From Paraglaciecola mesophila (GTDB taxonomy: Bacteria > Pseudomonadota > Gammaproteobacteria > Enterobacterales > Alteromonadaceae), in NCBI RefSeq assembly GCF_009906955.1, contig NZ_CP047656.1, positions 2,975,001 to 3,039,000 of the forward strand: 64,000 nucleotides of DNA. Direction: 5' to 3'. The notes beneath the pieces were generated by a model, which saw nothing but the letters and a program-made list of their open reading frames with translations, did not search any database and was not told the origin of the DNA. Numbering within the stretch: position 1 is the first letter of the stretch; each line of letters opens with the position of its first letter. Positions 9,945-20,133 of the stretch are shown piece after piece. A program made the position numbers and the translations under genes.

Positions 9945-11254
9945 GCAGCACAAAAAGTAGATATCAACAGAATTTACGCGCCGATGCTGCCCGTGTGCTT
10001 TTTCAAATATTAGAGCAAGGAATGTCAGCAAGAGAATGCTTACCCAATGCTCAACAAGATCACAATGAAAAAGACAAAGCATGGTTGCAGGAAATGACTT
10101 ACGGCGTGCTTCGTCAGTTGCCCTTGCTTCAACACTGGTTAAGATTACTGTTAGACAAACCGCTAAAGAAAAACGTGAAAGTGGTCGAGCATCTAATCAT
10201 GCTGGGCTTTTATCAGCTTGCTTTTTCTCGAGTATCAACCCATGCAGCGGTTTCCGAATGTGTTAATGCATGCGCCCCACTCAATGCCATCGCTACCAAA
10301 GGATTGGTCAACGCGGTTTTACGCAACTTTATTCGTCAGGAAATGGCTAACCAGTTACCTGACAATGAACAGATACTAAGCGGCCAACCGAAATGGTTAT
10401 ATAAAAAGCTATTAAGTGCTTACCCTGAAAAACACACGCCAATATTAGACGCAATGCAAGTAAAGGCGCCTATTTGGCTGCGTGTAAATCAAAAACAAAA
10501 AAGCACTGATGAATACTGTCGCCTTTTGGATGAAAGTGACATTCTTTATGAGCGCCAAGATGAACAGCCCCAAGGCATAATATTATTAAAAGGATGTGAT
10601 ATCACCACGTTACCTGGCTATGACGAAGGGTGGTTCGCTGTTCAAGATGGGGCTGCGCAACTTGCAGCGAGTTTACTCAATAGTCAGCCAAATGAACGTA
10701 TTTTAGATTGTTGCGCAGCCCCAGGCGGGAAAACCTGCCATATATTGGAGCTTGAACCAGACATAGCTTGCTGTGTCGCAATGGATATCGACCCCAGTCG
10801 ACTTCAACGCATAGAACAAAATTTAACGCGATTAGGTCATCAAGCCAGCCTTATTTGCGGTGACGCAAGTGAGCCTAGCGCATGGTGGGATGGTGAGCAA
10901 TTCGATCGCATATTGCTTGACGCGCCATGTTCTGCAACAGGTATTATTCGTCGCCACCCGGATATAAAGTGGTTACGCAAGTCCAGTGATATTGATACGC
11001 TGGTGACATTACAAGCAAAGATTATTGACGCAATATGGCCATTACTAAAACCCGGCGGCACCATGTTATATGCGACTTGCTCTATTTTACCGGCAGAAAA
11101 TCAGCTACAAATTTCAGCATTTTTAGAAAGAACAGCGGATGCCGCTTTAGATCCTGAGTTCAATAATGACGCAATAGATAAACCAGGCCGGCAGATTTTA
11201 CCTGGAGAGAAACACATGGACGGTTTCTATTACGCGAGACTGCTAAAATCGTAA
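9941..11254 (+). CDS. rsmB: 16S rRNA m5C967 methyltransferase RsmB
   Basis: RsmB methylates C967 of 16S rRNA with S-adenosylmethionine. The 437-residue protein has an N-terminal NusB-like domain (about 1-135), then a Rossmann methyltransferase domain with [27 protein letters not shown] (Cys of motif IV) and YATCS (catalytic Cys of motif VI). The frame is open from 9914, but the ATG at 9941 is chosen because it overlaps the fmt stop in ATGA and starts the conserved region. Confidence 0.97.
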   Translation: MSSTKSRYQQNLRADAARVLFQILEQGMSARECLPNAQQDHNEKDKAWLQEMTYGVLRQLPLLQHWLRLLLDKPLKKNVKVVEHLIMLGFYQLAFSRVSTHAAVSECVNACAPLNAIATKGLVNAVLRNFIRQEMANQLPDNEQILSGQPKWLYKKLLSAYPEKHTPILDAMQVKAPIWLRVNQKQKSTDEYCRLLDESDILYERQDEQPQGIILLKGCDITTLPGYDEGWFAVQDGAAQLAASLLNSQPNERILDCCAAPGGKTCHILELEPDIACCVAMDIDPSRLQRIEQNLTRLGHQASLICGDASEPSAWWDGEQFDRILLDAPCSATGIIRRHPDIKWLRKSSDIDTLVTLQAKIIDAIWPLLKPGGTMLYATCSILPAENQLQISAFLERTADAALDPEFNNDAIDKPGRQILPGEKHMDGFYYARLLKS

Positions 11255-11302
11255 AAAACCGTATATTGTCTAAACAGAGCAACACGTTAGAATGAATCTA
11301 GA

Positions 11303-12682
11303 ATGAAAATTATAATTATCGGTGCAGGCCAAGTCGGTGCGACACTCGCAGAAAACCTAGTGGGTGAAATGAATGAGATCACCGTAATAGATTCTGATCA
11401 AGACACGCTTAGGCAATTGCAAGATCGATTAGATTTACGCGTAATTAATGGCGTAGGTTCCCACCCCGATGTGTTAAAAAAGGCCGGTGCAGAAGATGCC
11501 GACATGCTCATAGCCGTGACCAGCAGTGACGAAAGCAATATGATGGCCTGCCAAGTTGCATATAGCCTGTTTAAAACACCGACCAAAATTGCACGTGTCC
11601 GCTCAGAGCAATACATTATTTATCAAGAACAACTGTTTAAGCACCAAGATGTGCCAGTGGATCATTTAATCGCCCCAGAGCAATTAGTTACCAAAGCAAT
11701 TAAACGGCTTATTGATTACCCTGGTGCGTTGCAAGTGGTCGAATTTGCTGATGGCAAAGCCAGTTTAGTTGCAGTAAAGGCATACTATGGGGGCTTGCTA
11801 GTAGGACATGCCTTGTCCACGCTAAAGCAACATATGCCAAACGTAGAAACACGCGTCGCGGCAATTTATCGCCGAGGTCGACCTATACGCCCGCTTGGTA
11901 CAACCGTAATCGAAGCTGATGACGAAGTTTTTTTCATTGCGGCGACTAAGCATATACGAGCGGTAATGAGTGAACTACAAAAGCTAGAGTCCAGTTACAA
12001 ACGTATTATGATCGCTGGTGGTGGCTTGATCGGAGCTGGCTTAGCGAAATTACTAGAGCATAATCACAACGTAAAGCTAATTGAATATAGTCAAGAGCGT
12101 GCGAAATACCTCTCGGCACATTTAGACAAAACCATCGTCTTTTATGGTGATGCATCAGACCATGAATTACTCACTGAAGAAAACGTTGAACAAGTTGATG
12201 CGTTTATCGCTGTCACAAATGATGATGAAGCAAATATTATGTCAGCCATGCTTGCCAAACGCCTAGGCGCACAAAAAGCCATGGTATTGATTCAACGTAG
12301 TGCTTATGTAGATTTGGTTCAGGGCGGAGAAATTGATATTGCATTTTCGCCGCAACAAGCCACTATTTCCGCATTGCTGACTCACATTCGTCGTGGGGAT
12401 ATTGTTAACGTTTACTCGCTAAGACGCGGTGCTGCTGAATCGATAGAAGCGATTGCCCACGGCGATCAAAATACCTCCAAGGTAGTTGGACGGGAAATTC
12501 GCGACATAAAGCTGCCTCCAGGCACTACTATTGGCGCTATTGTTAGAGCAGATGAAGTGATTATCGCCCATAGTAATACCAAGATTGAAGCTAACGATCA
12601 TGTTATCTTATTTTTGGTCGACAAGAAGTTTATTAGTCATGTCGAAAAACTGTTTCAACCAAGCGCATTTTTCTTTGGATAA
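11303..12682 (+). CDS. trkA: Trk potassium uptake system NAD-binding regulatory protein TrkA
   Basis: TrkA is the peripheral NAD(H)-binding gating subunit of the Trk K+ channel. The 459-residue protein has two RCK halves: [13 protein letters not shown] (from residue 7) and [13 protein letters not shown] (about 240), each followed by a TrkA-C domain. Length matches E. coli TrkA (458). It ends the def-fmt-rsmB-trkA run. The channel gene trkH lies 2.3 kb downstream on the other strand, separated by three envelope-protein genes. Confidence 0.98.
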   Translation: MKIIIIGAGQVGATLAENLVGEMNEITVIDSDQDTLRQLQDRLDLRVINGVGSHPDVLKKAGAEDADMLIAVTSSDESNMMACQVAYSLFKTPTKIARVRSEQYIIYQEQLFKHQDVPVDHLIAPEQLVTKAIKRLIDYPGALQVVEFADGKASLVAVKAYYGGLLVGHALSTLKQHMPNVETRVAAIYRRGRPIRPLGTTVIEADDEVFFIAATKHIRAVMSELQKLESSYKRIMIAGGGLIGAGLAKLLEHNHNVKLIEYSQERAKYLSAHLDKTIVFYGDASDHELLTEENVEQVDAFIAVTNDDEANIMSAMLAKRLGAQKAMVLIQRSAYVDLVQGGEIDIAFSPQQATISALLTHIRRGDIVNVYSLRRGAAESIEAIAHGDQNTSKVVGREIRDIKLPPGTTIGAIVRADEVIIAHSNTKIEANDHVILFLVDKKFISHVEKLFQPSAFFFG

Positions 12683-12776
12683 ATACTTACCACCCTTAGC
12701 CTAAAGGCTAGATTGGCGAATGAAACGAAATAACCTAAAATCCGCTCCAACATCTCGCTAAATTAAAGGAATAAAC

Positions 12777-13313
12777 ATGAAAAAATTAAGTATCGTACTT
12801 ACTGTTGCAGCACTCAGCATTCAACCTCAAGCCCATGCAGAAGGCTGGCTAGACTCAATAAAGAGCATGCTTGGAATGGAAACACAGCAAGAAACTGCGA
12901 CGCCCTCAGCCTCAGGCATGGTTTCCTCAGTGGCAGACTCACTTGGCGTCACACAAACTCAAGCATCTGGTGGTTTAGGGGCGATTTTTAATTATGCAAA
13001 AGAAAATATTTCCTCTGATCAGTACAGCCAATTAGCTAACTCACTTCCCGGCGTTGGTGGTTTGTTAGAATCGGTACCAGATATTAGCAACATGACAAGT
13101 GAAGGCGGATTAGGCGGTATTTTAGATAAAGCAGCCAGCTACAATGAATCACTCAAAGCAATCAATGATGTGAAAAAACAATTTGAAGCTCTAGGCCTAA
13201 AACCCGAAATGATCACGCAATTCGTTAGTAAAGCTCAAGCTTATTTGGATACGCCTGAAGGTCACCAAGCCAAACAATTGCTAACTCAAGGTCTAGGTAA
13301 GTTATTAGGCTAA
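12777..13313 (+). CDS. Exported DUF2780 family protein
   Basis: The 178-residue protein has a signal peptide (MKKLSIVLTVAALSIQPQAHA) and the DUF2780 pattern, rich in Gly/Ser/Ala with repeated Leu-Gly-Val-Thr-Gln and GGLGAIF/GGLGGIL motifs. Function is unknown; members are found in Vibrio and Alteromonadales. It has its own ribosome-binding site (AAAGGAATAAAC) and a strong terminator at 13363-13387, so it is probably monocistronic. Confidence 0.8.
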   Translation: MKKLSIVLTVAALSIQPQAHAEGWLDSIKSMLGMETQQETATPSASGMVSSVADSLGVTQTQASGGLGAIFNYAKENISSDQYSQLANSLPGVGGLLESVPDISNMTSEGGLGGILDKAASYNESLKAINDVKKQFEALGLKPEMITQFVSKAQAYLDTPEGHQAKQLLTQGLGKLLG

Positions 13314-13362
13314 ACCATTTAAAAGCGTGTTCTCTTAATAAAAACGGAGCATTAAACAAATC

Positions 13363-13387
13363 AAAAAGCCACGGTGTGGCTTTTTTT
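13363..13387 (+). terminator. Rho-independent terminator after the DUF2780 gene
   Basis: AAAAAGCCAC-GGT-GTGGC is followed by seven T. This is a classical intrinsic terminator for the DUF2780 transcript. Confidence 0.9.
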
Positions 13388-13568
13388 AATTCAAATAGAT
13401 TCGGTTAGTATCAAAAATTTCTCCGAAAATTGCACTTTCCCCAAAAAAGCTAAAAATTCACACAAATGCACTTTGCATTACTTAAAATTAGAGTTAAGGT
13501 TTTTATACGCTGCTCAGGAAGAGGTCGTGTCAGCTCTATATGTCATGGTGAATTTATGGAGGAATATT

Positions 13569-13928
13569 ATGCTAAATTTCAATTCATCCCCGCAAAAATC
13601 CCTTTTAACATCACAGGTGCTATTAAGCATATGTTGTATGTTGCTATCGTTTTTTACGTTCGCTCAAGAAGAATCTGAAGAAGATGCCCTAGCGAGAATG
13701 CAAGCACAACTCAATGGAGAGGTGATGTCTCGCCCATTTTTAGCTGAACGCCCTAAAGAAGTCGATAACTATATTGAGAGTATGCTGAAAAAAAACGTTA
13801 AGCCTCCAGAATACCAAGGCACCTATTGGCGTCGTGGCTATACATGTCGTGATTTATTACGTTACGACTGGACTCAATATCGAAACTGTCGCTACTACCA
13901 TAGATACTATGGCCGGTATTATTACTAA
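13569..13928 (+). CDS. Small exported protein with Tyr/Arg-rich tail, unknown function
   Basis: The 119-residue protein starts at ATG 13569 behind a strong GGAGG (spacing 7). The longer frame from 13374 would begin inside the preceding terminator and is rejected. It has a signal peptide (hydrophobic LLTSQVLLSICCMLLSFFTFA, here only named by residues about 12-32), an acidic segment (EESEEDALARM) and a C-terminal tail in which nearly half the residues are Tyr, with Arg and His (YRNCRYYHRYYGRYYY). Two Cys (one in TCRDLL, one in RNCRYY) could form a disulfide. It lies 40 bp before the TraT-like gene and may be co-transcribed. I do not recognise the family. Confidence 0.7.
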   Translation: MLNFNSSPQKSLLTSQVLLSICCMLLSFFTFAQEESEEDALARMQAQLNGEVMSRPFLAERPKEVDNYIESMLKKNVKPPEYQGTYWRRGYTCRDLLRYDWTQYRNCRYYHRYYGRYYY

Positions 13929-13968
13929 AACCACAATTTAATCAATAACATAAGTAAAGGTAATTACT

Positions 13969-14715
13969 ATGAAAAACTATGCTCGTGCAGTCAAAATTGC
14001 ATTCGTCGGATTTGCTATTTTGGCCTTATCAAGTTGTGCAGCGGTTCACACATCAATTGCAAAAAAGGACTTAGACGTTCAAACCAAACTCAGCACCTCA
14101 ATCTTTGTTGACGCAGTGCCACCAGAAAAACGCAAGGTGTATTTAGAAGTTCGCTCTGCCGTGATGGAATTCGATCGCAATGCATTTAGACAAGCATTAA
14201 ATGAGCAGATTGCTGGTAGCGGAAATGGCTACTCTTTTGTTGATAGCCCAGATGACGCACAATATACCATGAGCGTCTTTGTACGTAATCTTGAAAAAGC
14301 TTCGCCTAGCGCTGCGGAAAACTACCTATCTAGTGGCTTCCAAGGCGTAGCTGCCGGCTCAGCTATTGGTTATGCGACAGGTGGAAGCTATCGTGGAGCG
14401 GCTGCAGCTGGTCTTATTGGTGGTTTAGCATCAACTGCAGCAAATGCGTTTGTTAAAGATGTCACCTATTTACTGGTGGCTGATATTCAAATTCGTGAGC
14501 GTGCCAAAAAAGGGGTCATCGTACGTCGTGATTCTAAGGTAAACACCAAAATATCCGATGATGGTGCGACAACTCAGACCTATTCTGAAGCAACAAATCA
14601 AAAAGAATACCGCACTCGTGTTGTAACCACTGCAAACAAAGCCAACCTTGAGCTTGAAGAAGCCCAGCCGCTTATGTTTGAGAAAACAGCATACGCAATG
14701 GCATCATTCTTCTAA
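13969..14715 (+). CDS. TraT-family outer-membrane lipoprotein
   Basis: The 248-residue protein has a lipobox (ALSSC, Cys23) and the TraT signature HTSIAKKDLDVQTKLSTSIF, VPPEKRKVYLEVR, and a Gly/Ala-rich central segment (GVAAGSAIGYATGG) that may insert in the membrane. TraT on F plasmids mediates surface exclusion and complement resistance. Chromosomal copies in marine bacteria have no proven role, so the name denotes family only. It follows the tyrosine-rich peptide and is closed by a terminator at 14741-14773. Confidence 0.88.
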   Translation: MKNYARAVKIAFVGFAILALSSCAAVHTSIAKKDLDVQTKLSTSIFVDAVPPEKRKVYLEVRSAVMEFDRNAFRQALNEQIAGSGNGYSFVDSPDDAQYTMSVFVRNLEKASPSAAENYLSSGFQGVAAGSAIGYATGGSYRGAAAAGLIGGLASTAANAFVKDVTYLLVADIQIRERAKKGVIVRRDSKVNTKISDDGATTQTYSEATNQKEYRTRVVTTANKANLELEEAQPLMFEKTAYAMASFF

Positions 14716-14740
14716 TCATCAAGTCTCGGTTTATAGATTT

Positions 14741-14773
14741 AAACGGCTACTCAGAGATGGGTGGCCGTTTTTG
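14741..14773 (+). terminator. Terminator after the TraT-like gene
   Basis: AAACGGC and GCCGTTT form a 7-bp stem with a longer loop, followed by a short T tract (GTTTTTG). It lies just after the TraT-like stop. The stretch from here to 14982 holds nothing else I recognise. Confidence 0.7.
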
Positions 14774-14982
14774 CATTGATAGACAAAGACTGAAACCCTA
14801 CTAGTCTCATCCTAGAAGTATTCATAACGCGAAACTTAGCGTCTTATTAACGCTCTTATCATCCGCATTAAACCACTACACACCATGCCTGATTCGCTCA
14901 CAACTAAAGGGACTTTTTTTGATAACGTCTTCCAGCTTTTGAGCATCTATTTTTTAAATATAAGCTGGTAGGCGAACTGGTA

Positions 14983-16434
14983 TTAGCTTCGCCAAAATGT
15001 AGGCGAGAACAAGACAAGAAGAGAAAACACTTCTAGACGACCAAACAACATCGCCAGAATCAACAGCCATTTCCCTGTATCGGACACATCAGCAAACGAG
15101 CCAGAGACGGTTCCTAGGCCAGGCCCTAAGTTATTCAGCGTAGCAGCAGTTGCAGTAAACGCAGAAACGTCGTCCATTCCAGTCGCAATCAAACATACCA
15201 TGATAATAACGAAAATCATCGCGTATGCTGAAAAAAATCCCCATACCGCCTCCACCACTTTGTCAGGTAAGGCTCGGTCGCCTAATTTCACTGTGTACAC
15301 AGCCTTAGGATGGATAAGACGATCAACTTCACGTTTACCTTGTAAATAAAGTAAAAGCACACGCACAACTTTTAACCCACCACCGGTAGACCCTGCACAG
15401 CCTCCAATAAAGCTAGAAAAAATCAGCATGATAGGTAAAAAGGCAGGCCAATGAGAAAAATCCGTAGTGGCAAAACCTGCCGTAGTACTAAAAGAAACGG
15501 ATTGTATTAATGCTTGGTCGAGCGCTATACCCGCATTGTCAAACCAACTAAATTTCATTAAAACGAAAAAATACACTGCAACTAGCACAAACTGGATTAA
15601 GAAAAAGGCACGTAGTTCAGGATCATAAAAATATCCCATTAGAGTACGTCCACTTGCTGCTGCATAGTGAAGGGCAAAGTTTAGTGCCGCAATCCAAAGG
15701 AACACAACACAAACGATATTGATCCAAGGACTATCAAAGTAACCAAGGCTAGCATCATAGTTGGAAAATCCGCCTATGGCGACAGTTGAAAAAGCATGAC
15801 AGAGAGCATCAAACCAATCCATACCTGCAAACCAATAAGCAACACCACAACTGATAGTCAATGTAAGATAGATGTACCACAGGTGCTTTGCCGTGTCGGC
15901 GATACGAGGAGTCATCTTAGAATCCTTCACTGGGCCCGGTGTTTCAGCCCGATAAAGCTGCATCCCCCCGACGCCTAGAATTGGAAGAATAGCAACTGCT
16001 AATACAATGATCCCCATTCCACCGAGCCACTGTAATTGTTGACGATAAAATTGCACCGCTTTGGGCAAATAATCGATCCCCTGGATCACAGTTGCTCCAG
16101 TTGTGGTTAACCCTGAGAAAGCCTCGAAAAACGCATCTGAAACAGACATCTCGGGTTGCTCTAATAAAAGTAAGGGTAATGCCCCAAAACTTGCTAACAC
16201 CGTCCAAAAAAGAACAACAATTAAAAAACCTTCCTTCGCACGTAAATCTTTGCGATGTAGACGATTAGGGTACCAAAACAGTAAACCAGTGCCCAAACAC
16301 AATAAAAATGCAAGGAAAAATGGAAGGCCGCTACCGTCTTTGAAGTACAAAGAAATAATAGCGGGGGGGATCATAGTCACACTGAATAACGCAACAAGTA
16401 AGCCTAAAATCCGAGTTATCGTTCGGTACTGCAT
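14983..16434 (-). CDS. trkH: Trk/Ktr potassium channel subunit TrkH
   Basis: The 483-residue integral membrane protein has about ten transmembrane segments and the four degenerate selectivity-filter loops of the TrkH family (SGLTTTGATV, STVAIGGFSNYD, FSTTAGFATTDF and LNNLGPGLG). It forms the K+-translocating pore that TrkA gates. Length matches E. coli TrkH (483). It is transcribed leftward, converging with the trkA side genes. Confidence 0.97.
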   Translation of the reverse strand: MQYRTITRILGLLVALFSVTMIPPAIISLYFKDGSGLPFFLAFLLCLGTGLLFWYPNRLHRKDLRAKEGFLIVVLFWTVLASFGALPLLLLEQPEMSVSDAFFEAFSGLTTTGATVIQGIDYLPKAVQFYRQQLQWLGGMGIIVLAVAILPILGVGGMQLYRAETPGPVKDSKMTPRIADTAKHLWYIYLTLTISCGVAYWFAGMDWFDALCHAFSTVAIGGFSNYDASLGYFDSPWINIVCVVFLWIAALNFALHYAAASGRTLMGYFYDPELRAFFLIQFVLVAVYFFVLMKFSWFDNAGIALDQALIQSVSFSTTAGFATTDFSHWPAFLPIMLIFSSFIGGCAGSTGGGLKVVRVLLLYLQGKREVDRLIHPKAVYTVKLGDRALPDKVVEAVWGFFSAYAMIFVIIMVCLIATGMDDVSAFTATAATLNNLGPGLGTVSGSFADVSDTGKWLLILAMLFGRLEVFSLLVLFSPTFWRS

Positions 16435-16980
16435 TACTTAATTTTTACCGTCTTCAGTACATAATGCGATGCGCTTGAAAATACCAACATTAGTAATCGT
16501 TCTTTCTTAATCTTTTTATTTACCAAGGGATATACCTTGATTGTCCGTCCCAACAAAATCAAAAGCAATACACAAAGCCGAATAATAATAAAAACAGTCT
16601 TTTACGAGCACGAGGCGAGCCGACACTATTTGTTATTTTCGCCCCTAGCAACCAAGATAAATGTAGAGCAGTGCAACAGATACCAAGAGCATAGCTACTT
16701 TTATCCTTTTGGGAGTCAGTAATAAACAAACGCGGCGTTAAATATACAAAACGTTAACAAAAATGAGGTTTAAACAACCGTCGAATAGCGTATTTATTAG
16801 CTAATTTTCAGTGCATTAAAAAAAATCTCCAAAGAAAAGCCAACATTTATTTTACAACTTGCACGCTATCCCTTATCTATATTGGCTTATACTTTTACAC
16901 CAATAAACTGTATTTTTTTCAGACAAAAATAGTTTAAGATTTAATCTTCCTTCTCTCTCTATTTACGTGTAAAGTCTTCC
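16435..16980. other. Intergenic region upstream of trkH; no gene seen
   Basis: A 61-codon frame at 16537-16722 has no ribosome-binding site and no recognisable product. The stretch is A/T-rich, most strongly at 16740-16980, and should contain the trkH promoter. Nothing else is supported. The A/T-rich end leads directly into the DnaA-box/GATC cluster that precedes polA. Confidence 0.5.
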
Positions 16981-16985
16981 TCCCT

Positions 16986-17181
16986 TTTGGATAACACTAA
17001 ATATTAATTAATAATGTTATCCACATTGGTGATTTCTTCAAAGTAGTCCAAATTTGATCGACGTATTTAAATTCACCCCAATAAATTCAAGGGCTGTGGA
17101 TCGTTGACTTGATCCATAATGATCCGTTTACTTACAACGCAAAAATTTATTCAACAGAGTTATCCACAAAATGATCGGATC
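16986..17181. promoter_or_regulatory. DnaA-box and GATC cluster upstream of polA (oriC-like)
   Basis: Two perfect DnaA boxes TTATCCACA (17017-17025 and 17160-17168, both plus strand) and one near-box TTATCCAAA on the minus strand (16986-16994) flank six GATC sites at 17056, 17099, 17111, 17121, 17173 and 17178. About half a GATC site would be expected by chance in 126 bp. The second box lies in CAGAGTTATCCACA, the same as around box R4 of E. coli oriC, and is followed by close GATC sites as there. It probably binds DnaA and SeqA and may couple polA expression to the cell cycle or titrate DnaA. Confidence 0.65.
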
Positions 17182-17253
17182 TCCACATGGATGAATAGCG
17201 CTGTGTATGGCATCCTTTACCCGTTTAAATAATTCCTGAGAACAAAATACCTT

Positions 17254-20040
17254 ATGAGCAATTCTGATCCCGCTACTACGCCCGTCATTCCTAATAACCC
17301 ATTTATATTGGTTGATGGATCTTCTTATTTGTTTAGGGCTTTTCACGGCATGCCCCCTTTAACTAACTCTAAAGGACTGGATACTGGCGCAGTTTATGGT
17401 GTGATAAACATGCTGCGTAGCCTGATCAAACAATTTAATCCCACACATATGGCGGTTGTCTTTGATGCCAAAGGCAAAACGTTTCGAGACGAGATCTATA
17501 CAGAATATAAAGCGAACCGCCCCTCAATGCCTGAGGAGCTGCGCAGTCAAATTGCCCCTTTGCATAAGATCATTCAGGCGATGGGCTTGCCCATTATTGT
17601 AGAATCTGGAGTTGAAGCTGATGATGTGATCGGTACCTTAGCCGATCAAGCTAGTAAACTTGGGATCCCTACCCTTATCAGCACAGGCGACAAGGACATG
17701 GCTCAACTAGTTAATGAGCATGTTACGCTCATTAACACCATGAATAACCAAGTCATGGATCCACAAGGCGTAGTGGAAAAGTTTGGCATCCCCCCTGAAT
17801 TGGTAATCGATTTCCTGGCGCTAAAAGGTGATAAAGTTGACAACATCCCAGGTGTCCCAGGTGTAGGCGATAAAAGCGCGTTAGGTCTGCTGCAAGGTAT
17901 TGGTAGCATTAACGATATTTACCAAAACCTCGACAAAATAGCCACGTTGGACTTTCGCGGAGCCAAGAAAATGGCTGATAAAATGCGAGAGTATGAAGAA
18001 CAAGCTCGTCTGTCATACACATTAGCAACCATCAAGCTTGATGTTGAAATGGATTGCAGCCCCACCAGCCTTTCACCAACAGAGCCTAACTATAGTGAAC
18101 TACGAGACCTATTCGCAGAGCTGGAATTTAAACGTTGGCTGAAAGAAGCAACTGACGCACTAAGTGGAAACGATCAACTAAGTCAAGCAGATCAAAGTAA
18201 TGACGAGTCAACAGAACAATCGGATATAAAAACCAATTATCACACTATTTTGACGCAAGACGCTCTAGATGATTGGTTGAAAAAGTTAAATAACGCAGCG
18301 CTTTTCGCTTTTGATACCGAAACGACCAGCTTAAATTATATGCAAGCAGAGCTCGTCGGTATGTCATTTTGTATCGAAGAAGGTGAAGCCGCCTACCTGC
18401 CCCTAGCTCACGATTATGCAGAAGCACCAGAGCAATTAGATCGAGACACCGTTTTAGCCTTATTTAAGCCTTTGTTAGAAGACAAGAATAAAGCTAAGGT
18501 CGGACAACACCTAAAGTATGATAAAAATGTATTAGCGAATTACGATATTAATCTTCAAGGTATCGCTTACGATACGATGCTCGAATCATATGTGCTTGAT
18601 AGCGTCGCAACCCGACATGATATGGACAGCTTAGCGCAGCATTACTTAGGTCTATCGACCGTTCATTTTGAAGATATTGCCGGCAAGGGTGCAAAACAAC
18701 TAACATTTAATCAAATTCCGTTGGAGCAAGCCGCACATTACGCTGCTGAAGATGCCGATATCACATTGAGGCTGCACAAACATATTTGGAAAAAGCTAAA
18801 TCAATCACCAGAACTAGCATCTGTGTTAAGCGAAATTGAAGTGCCTTTAGCAACCGTACTCGCTAAAATGGAGCAGTTTGGCGTGTTAATTGATAGCCAG
18901 AGACTTGGTCAACAAAGTCAGGATCTTGCCTCACGGATCCTTCAGCTCGAAAACGAAGTTCACACTTTAGCAGGTGAAGAATTTAATCTAGGTTCGACGA
19001 AACAACTACAAGAAATACTGTTTAAGAAGTTAGACCTACCCATTTTGAAAAAGACACCCAAAGGGGCTCCATCCACGTCAGAAGAAGTGCTACAAGAGTT
19101 AGCGCTTACATACCCACTACCTAAACTATTAATGGAGTTCAGGGTTCTAAGTAAATTAAAAAACACCTATACGGATAAGCTACCTAAAATGATAAACCCG
19201 CGCAGCGGACGCGTTCATACGTCATATCATCAAGCTATTACCGCGACGGGTAGACTATCGTCTACTGAACCTAATTTGCAAAATATCCCGATTAGAACAG
19301 AGCAAGGCCGCAGAGTGCGTCAAGCGTTTATTCCACGTCCTGGGTATAAAATCGTTGCGGCAGATTATTCGCAAATTGAATTGCGGATCATGGCACACCT
19401 TTCCCAAGATAAAGGGCTATTAAAGGCATTTTCTCAAGGTAAAGATATCCACACCGCCACCGCAGCTGAAGTATTTAACGTTTCCTTAGAAGAGGTAACG
19501 ACAGAGCAAAGACGCAATGCCAAAGCCATTAATTTTGGTTTAATTTACGGTATGTCAGCATTCGGGCTGTCGAAACAGCTTAATGTGTCACGCCAAGATG
19601 CGCAGCATTATATGGATATTTACTTTGAACGCTACCCAGGCGTGCTTAAGTACATGGAAGACGCACGTGTTGTGGCCAAAGAAAAAGGTTACGTATCAAC
19701 CGTATTTGGCCGTCGTCTTTATTTACCCGATATCAATGCCAGCAACGGGTTACGACGCAAAGGTGCCGAGCGAGCTGCAATTAATGCCCCAATGCAAGGT
19801 ACAGCGGCAGATATCATCAAAAAAGCGATGTTAAAAGTTGACGCCTGGATTGATACCTTGCCCAATGATCAAACTAGAATGATTATGCAAGTTCACGATG
19901 AACTTATTTTTGAAATAAAAGAACAAAATGTCGAAAGCGACAAAAATACTATTGTTGAACTGATGGAAAAAGCAGTTTCCTTAGACGTGCCGCTAATAGT
20001 TGAGGCCGGAGTAGGTGAAAATTGGGACGAAGCCCACTAA
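17254..20040 (+). CDS. polA: DNA polymerase I
   Basis: The 928-residue enzyme (E. coli 928) has the N-terminal 5'-3' exonuclease (about 1-320, with [12 protein letters not shown] and GDKDMAQL), a central 3'-5' proofreading domain with its metal-ligand motif intact (FDTETTS, then YDKNVL and AAEDADI), and the polymerase domain with DYSQIELR (motif A), [14 protein letters not shown] (motif B) and [10 protein letters not shown] (motif C). It functions in Okazaki fragment maturation and repair. It is preceded by the DnaA-box/GATC cluster and followed by spf, as in E. coli. Confidence 0.99.
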   Translation: MSNSDPATTPVIPNNPFILVDGSSYLFRAFHGMPPLTNSKGLDTGAVYGVINMLRSLIKQFNPTHMAVVFDAKGKTFRDEIYTEYKANRPSMPEELRSQIAPLHKIIQAMGLPIIVESGVEADDVIGTLADQASKLGIPTLISTGDKDMAQLVNEHVTLINTMNNQVMDPQGVVEKFGIPPELVIDFLALKGDKVDNIPGVPGVGDKSALGLLQGIGSINDIYQNLDKIATLDFRGAKKMADKMREYEEQARLSYTLATIKLDVEMDCSPTSLSPTEPNYSELRDLFAELEFKRWLKEATDALSGNDQLSQADQSNDESTEQSDIKTNYHTILTQDALDDWLKKLNNAALFAFDTETTSLNYMQAELVGMSFCIEEGEAAYLPLAHDYAEAPEQLDRDTVLALFKPLLEDKNKAKVGQHLKYDKNVLANYDINLQGIAYDTMLESYVLDSVATRHDMDSLAQHYLGLSTVHFEDIAGKGAKQLTFNQIPLEQAAHYAAEDADITLRLHKHIWKKLNQSPELASVLSEIEVPLATVLAKMEQFGVLIDSQRLGQQSQDLASRILQLENEVHTLAGEEFNLGSTKQLQEILFKKLDLPILKKTPKGAPSTSEEVLQELALTYPLPKLLMEFRVLSKLKNTYTDKLPKMINPRSGRVHTSYHQAITATGRLSSTEPNLQNIPIRTEQGRRVRQAFIPRPGYKIVAADYSQIELRIMAHLSQDKGLLKAFSQGKDIHTATAAEVFNVSLEEVTTEQRRNAKAINFGLIYGMSAFGLSKQLNVSRQDAQHYMDIYFERYPGVLKYMEDARVVAKEKGYVSTVFGRRLYLPDINASNGLRRKGAERAAINAPMQGTAADIIKKAMLKVDAWIDTLPNDQTRMIMQVHDELIFEIKEQNVESDKNTIVELMEKAVSLDVPLIVEAGVGENWDEAH

Positions 20041-20065
20041 GAAAAGCAATATAAACACAAAAAAT

Positions 20066-20100
20066 AACCGCTTTATGTAATTAAATTACAGAAAGCGGTT
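20066..20100. other. Long near-perfect dyad between polA and spf
   Basis: AACCGCTTT and AAAGCGGTT (9 bp) enclose one mismatch and an inner TGTAATT/AATTACA dyad around a single base. It lies 26 bp after the polA stop. No T tract follows, and its last two bases are the start of the spf -35 element. It may terminate polA weakly, stabilise the mRNA 3' end, or be an operator for spf. The inner dyad does not fit the CRP spacing. Confidence 0.55.
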
Positions 20101-20126
20101 GGCATTTGAATGAACTTTGCTAATAT
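20099..20126 (+). promoter_or_regulatory. spf (Spot 42) promoter
   Basis: TTGGCA (20099-20104), a 16-bp spacer and TAATAT (20121-20126) lie 7 bp upstream of the first G of the RNA. The spacing and position support the transcript start at 20134. No clear CRP site is seen, although CRP represses spf in E. coli. Confidence 0.75.
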
Positions 20127-20133
20127 CTGTGCT

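Noticed and set aside
13374..13568. N-terminal extension of the tyrosine-rich protein back to 13374
   Set aside because: The extension would begin inside the intrinsic terminator of the DUF2780 gene, has no ribosome-binding site, and would bury the clear signal peptide; GGAGG precedes the ATG at 13569.
16537..16722. 61-codon frame upstream of trkH
   Set aside because: No ribosome-binding site, no recognisable motif and composition like the surrounding A/T-rich spacer.
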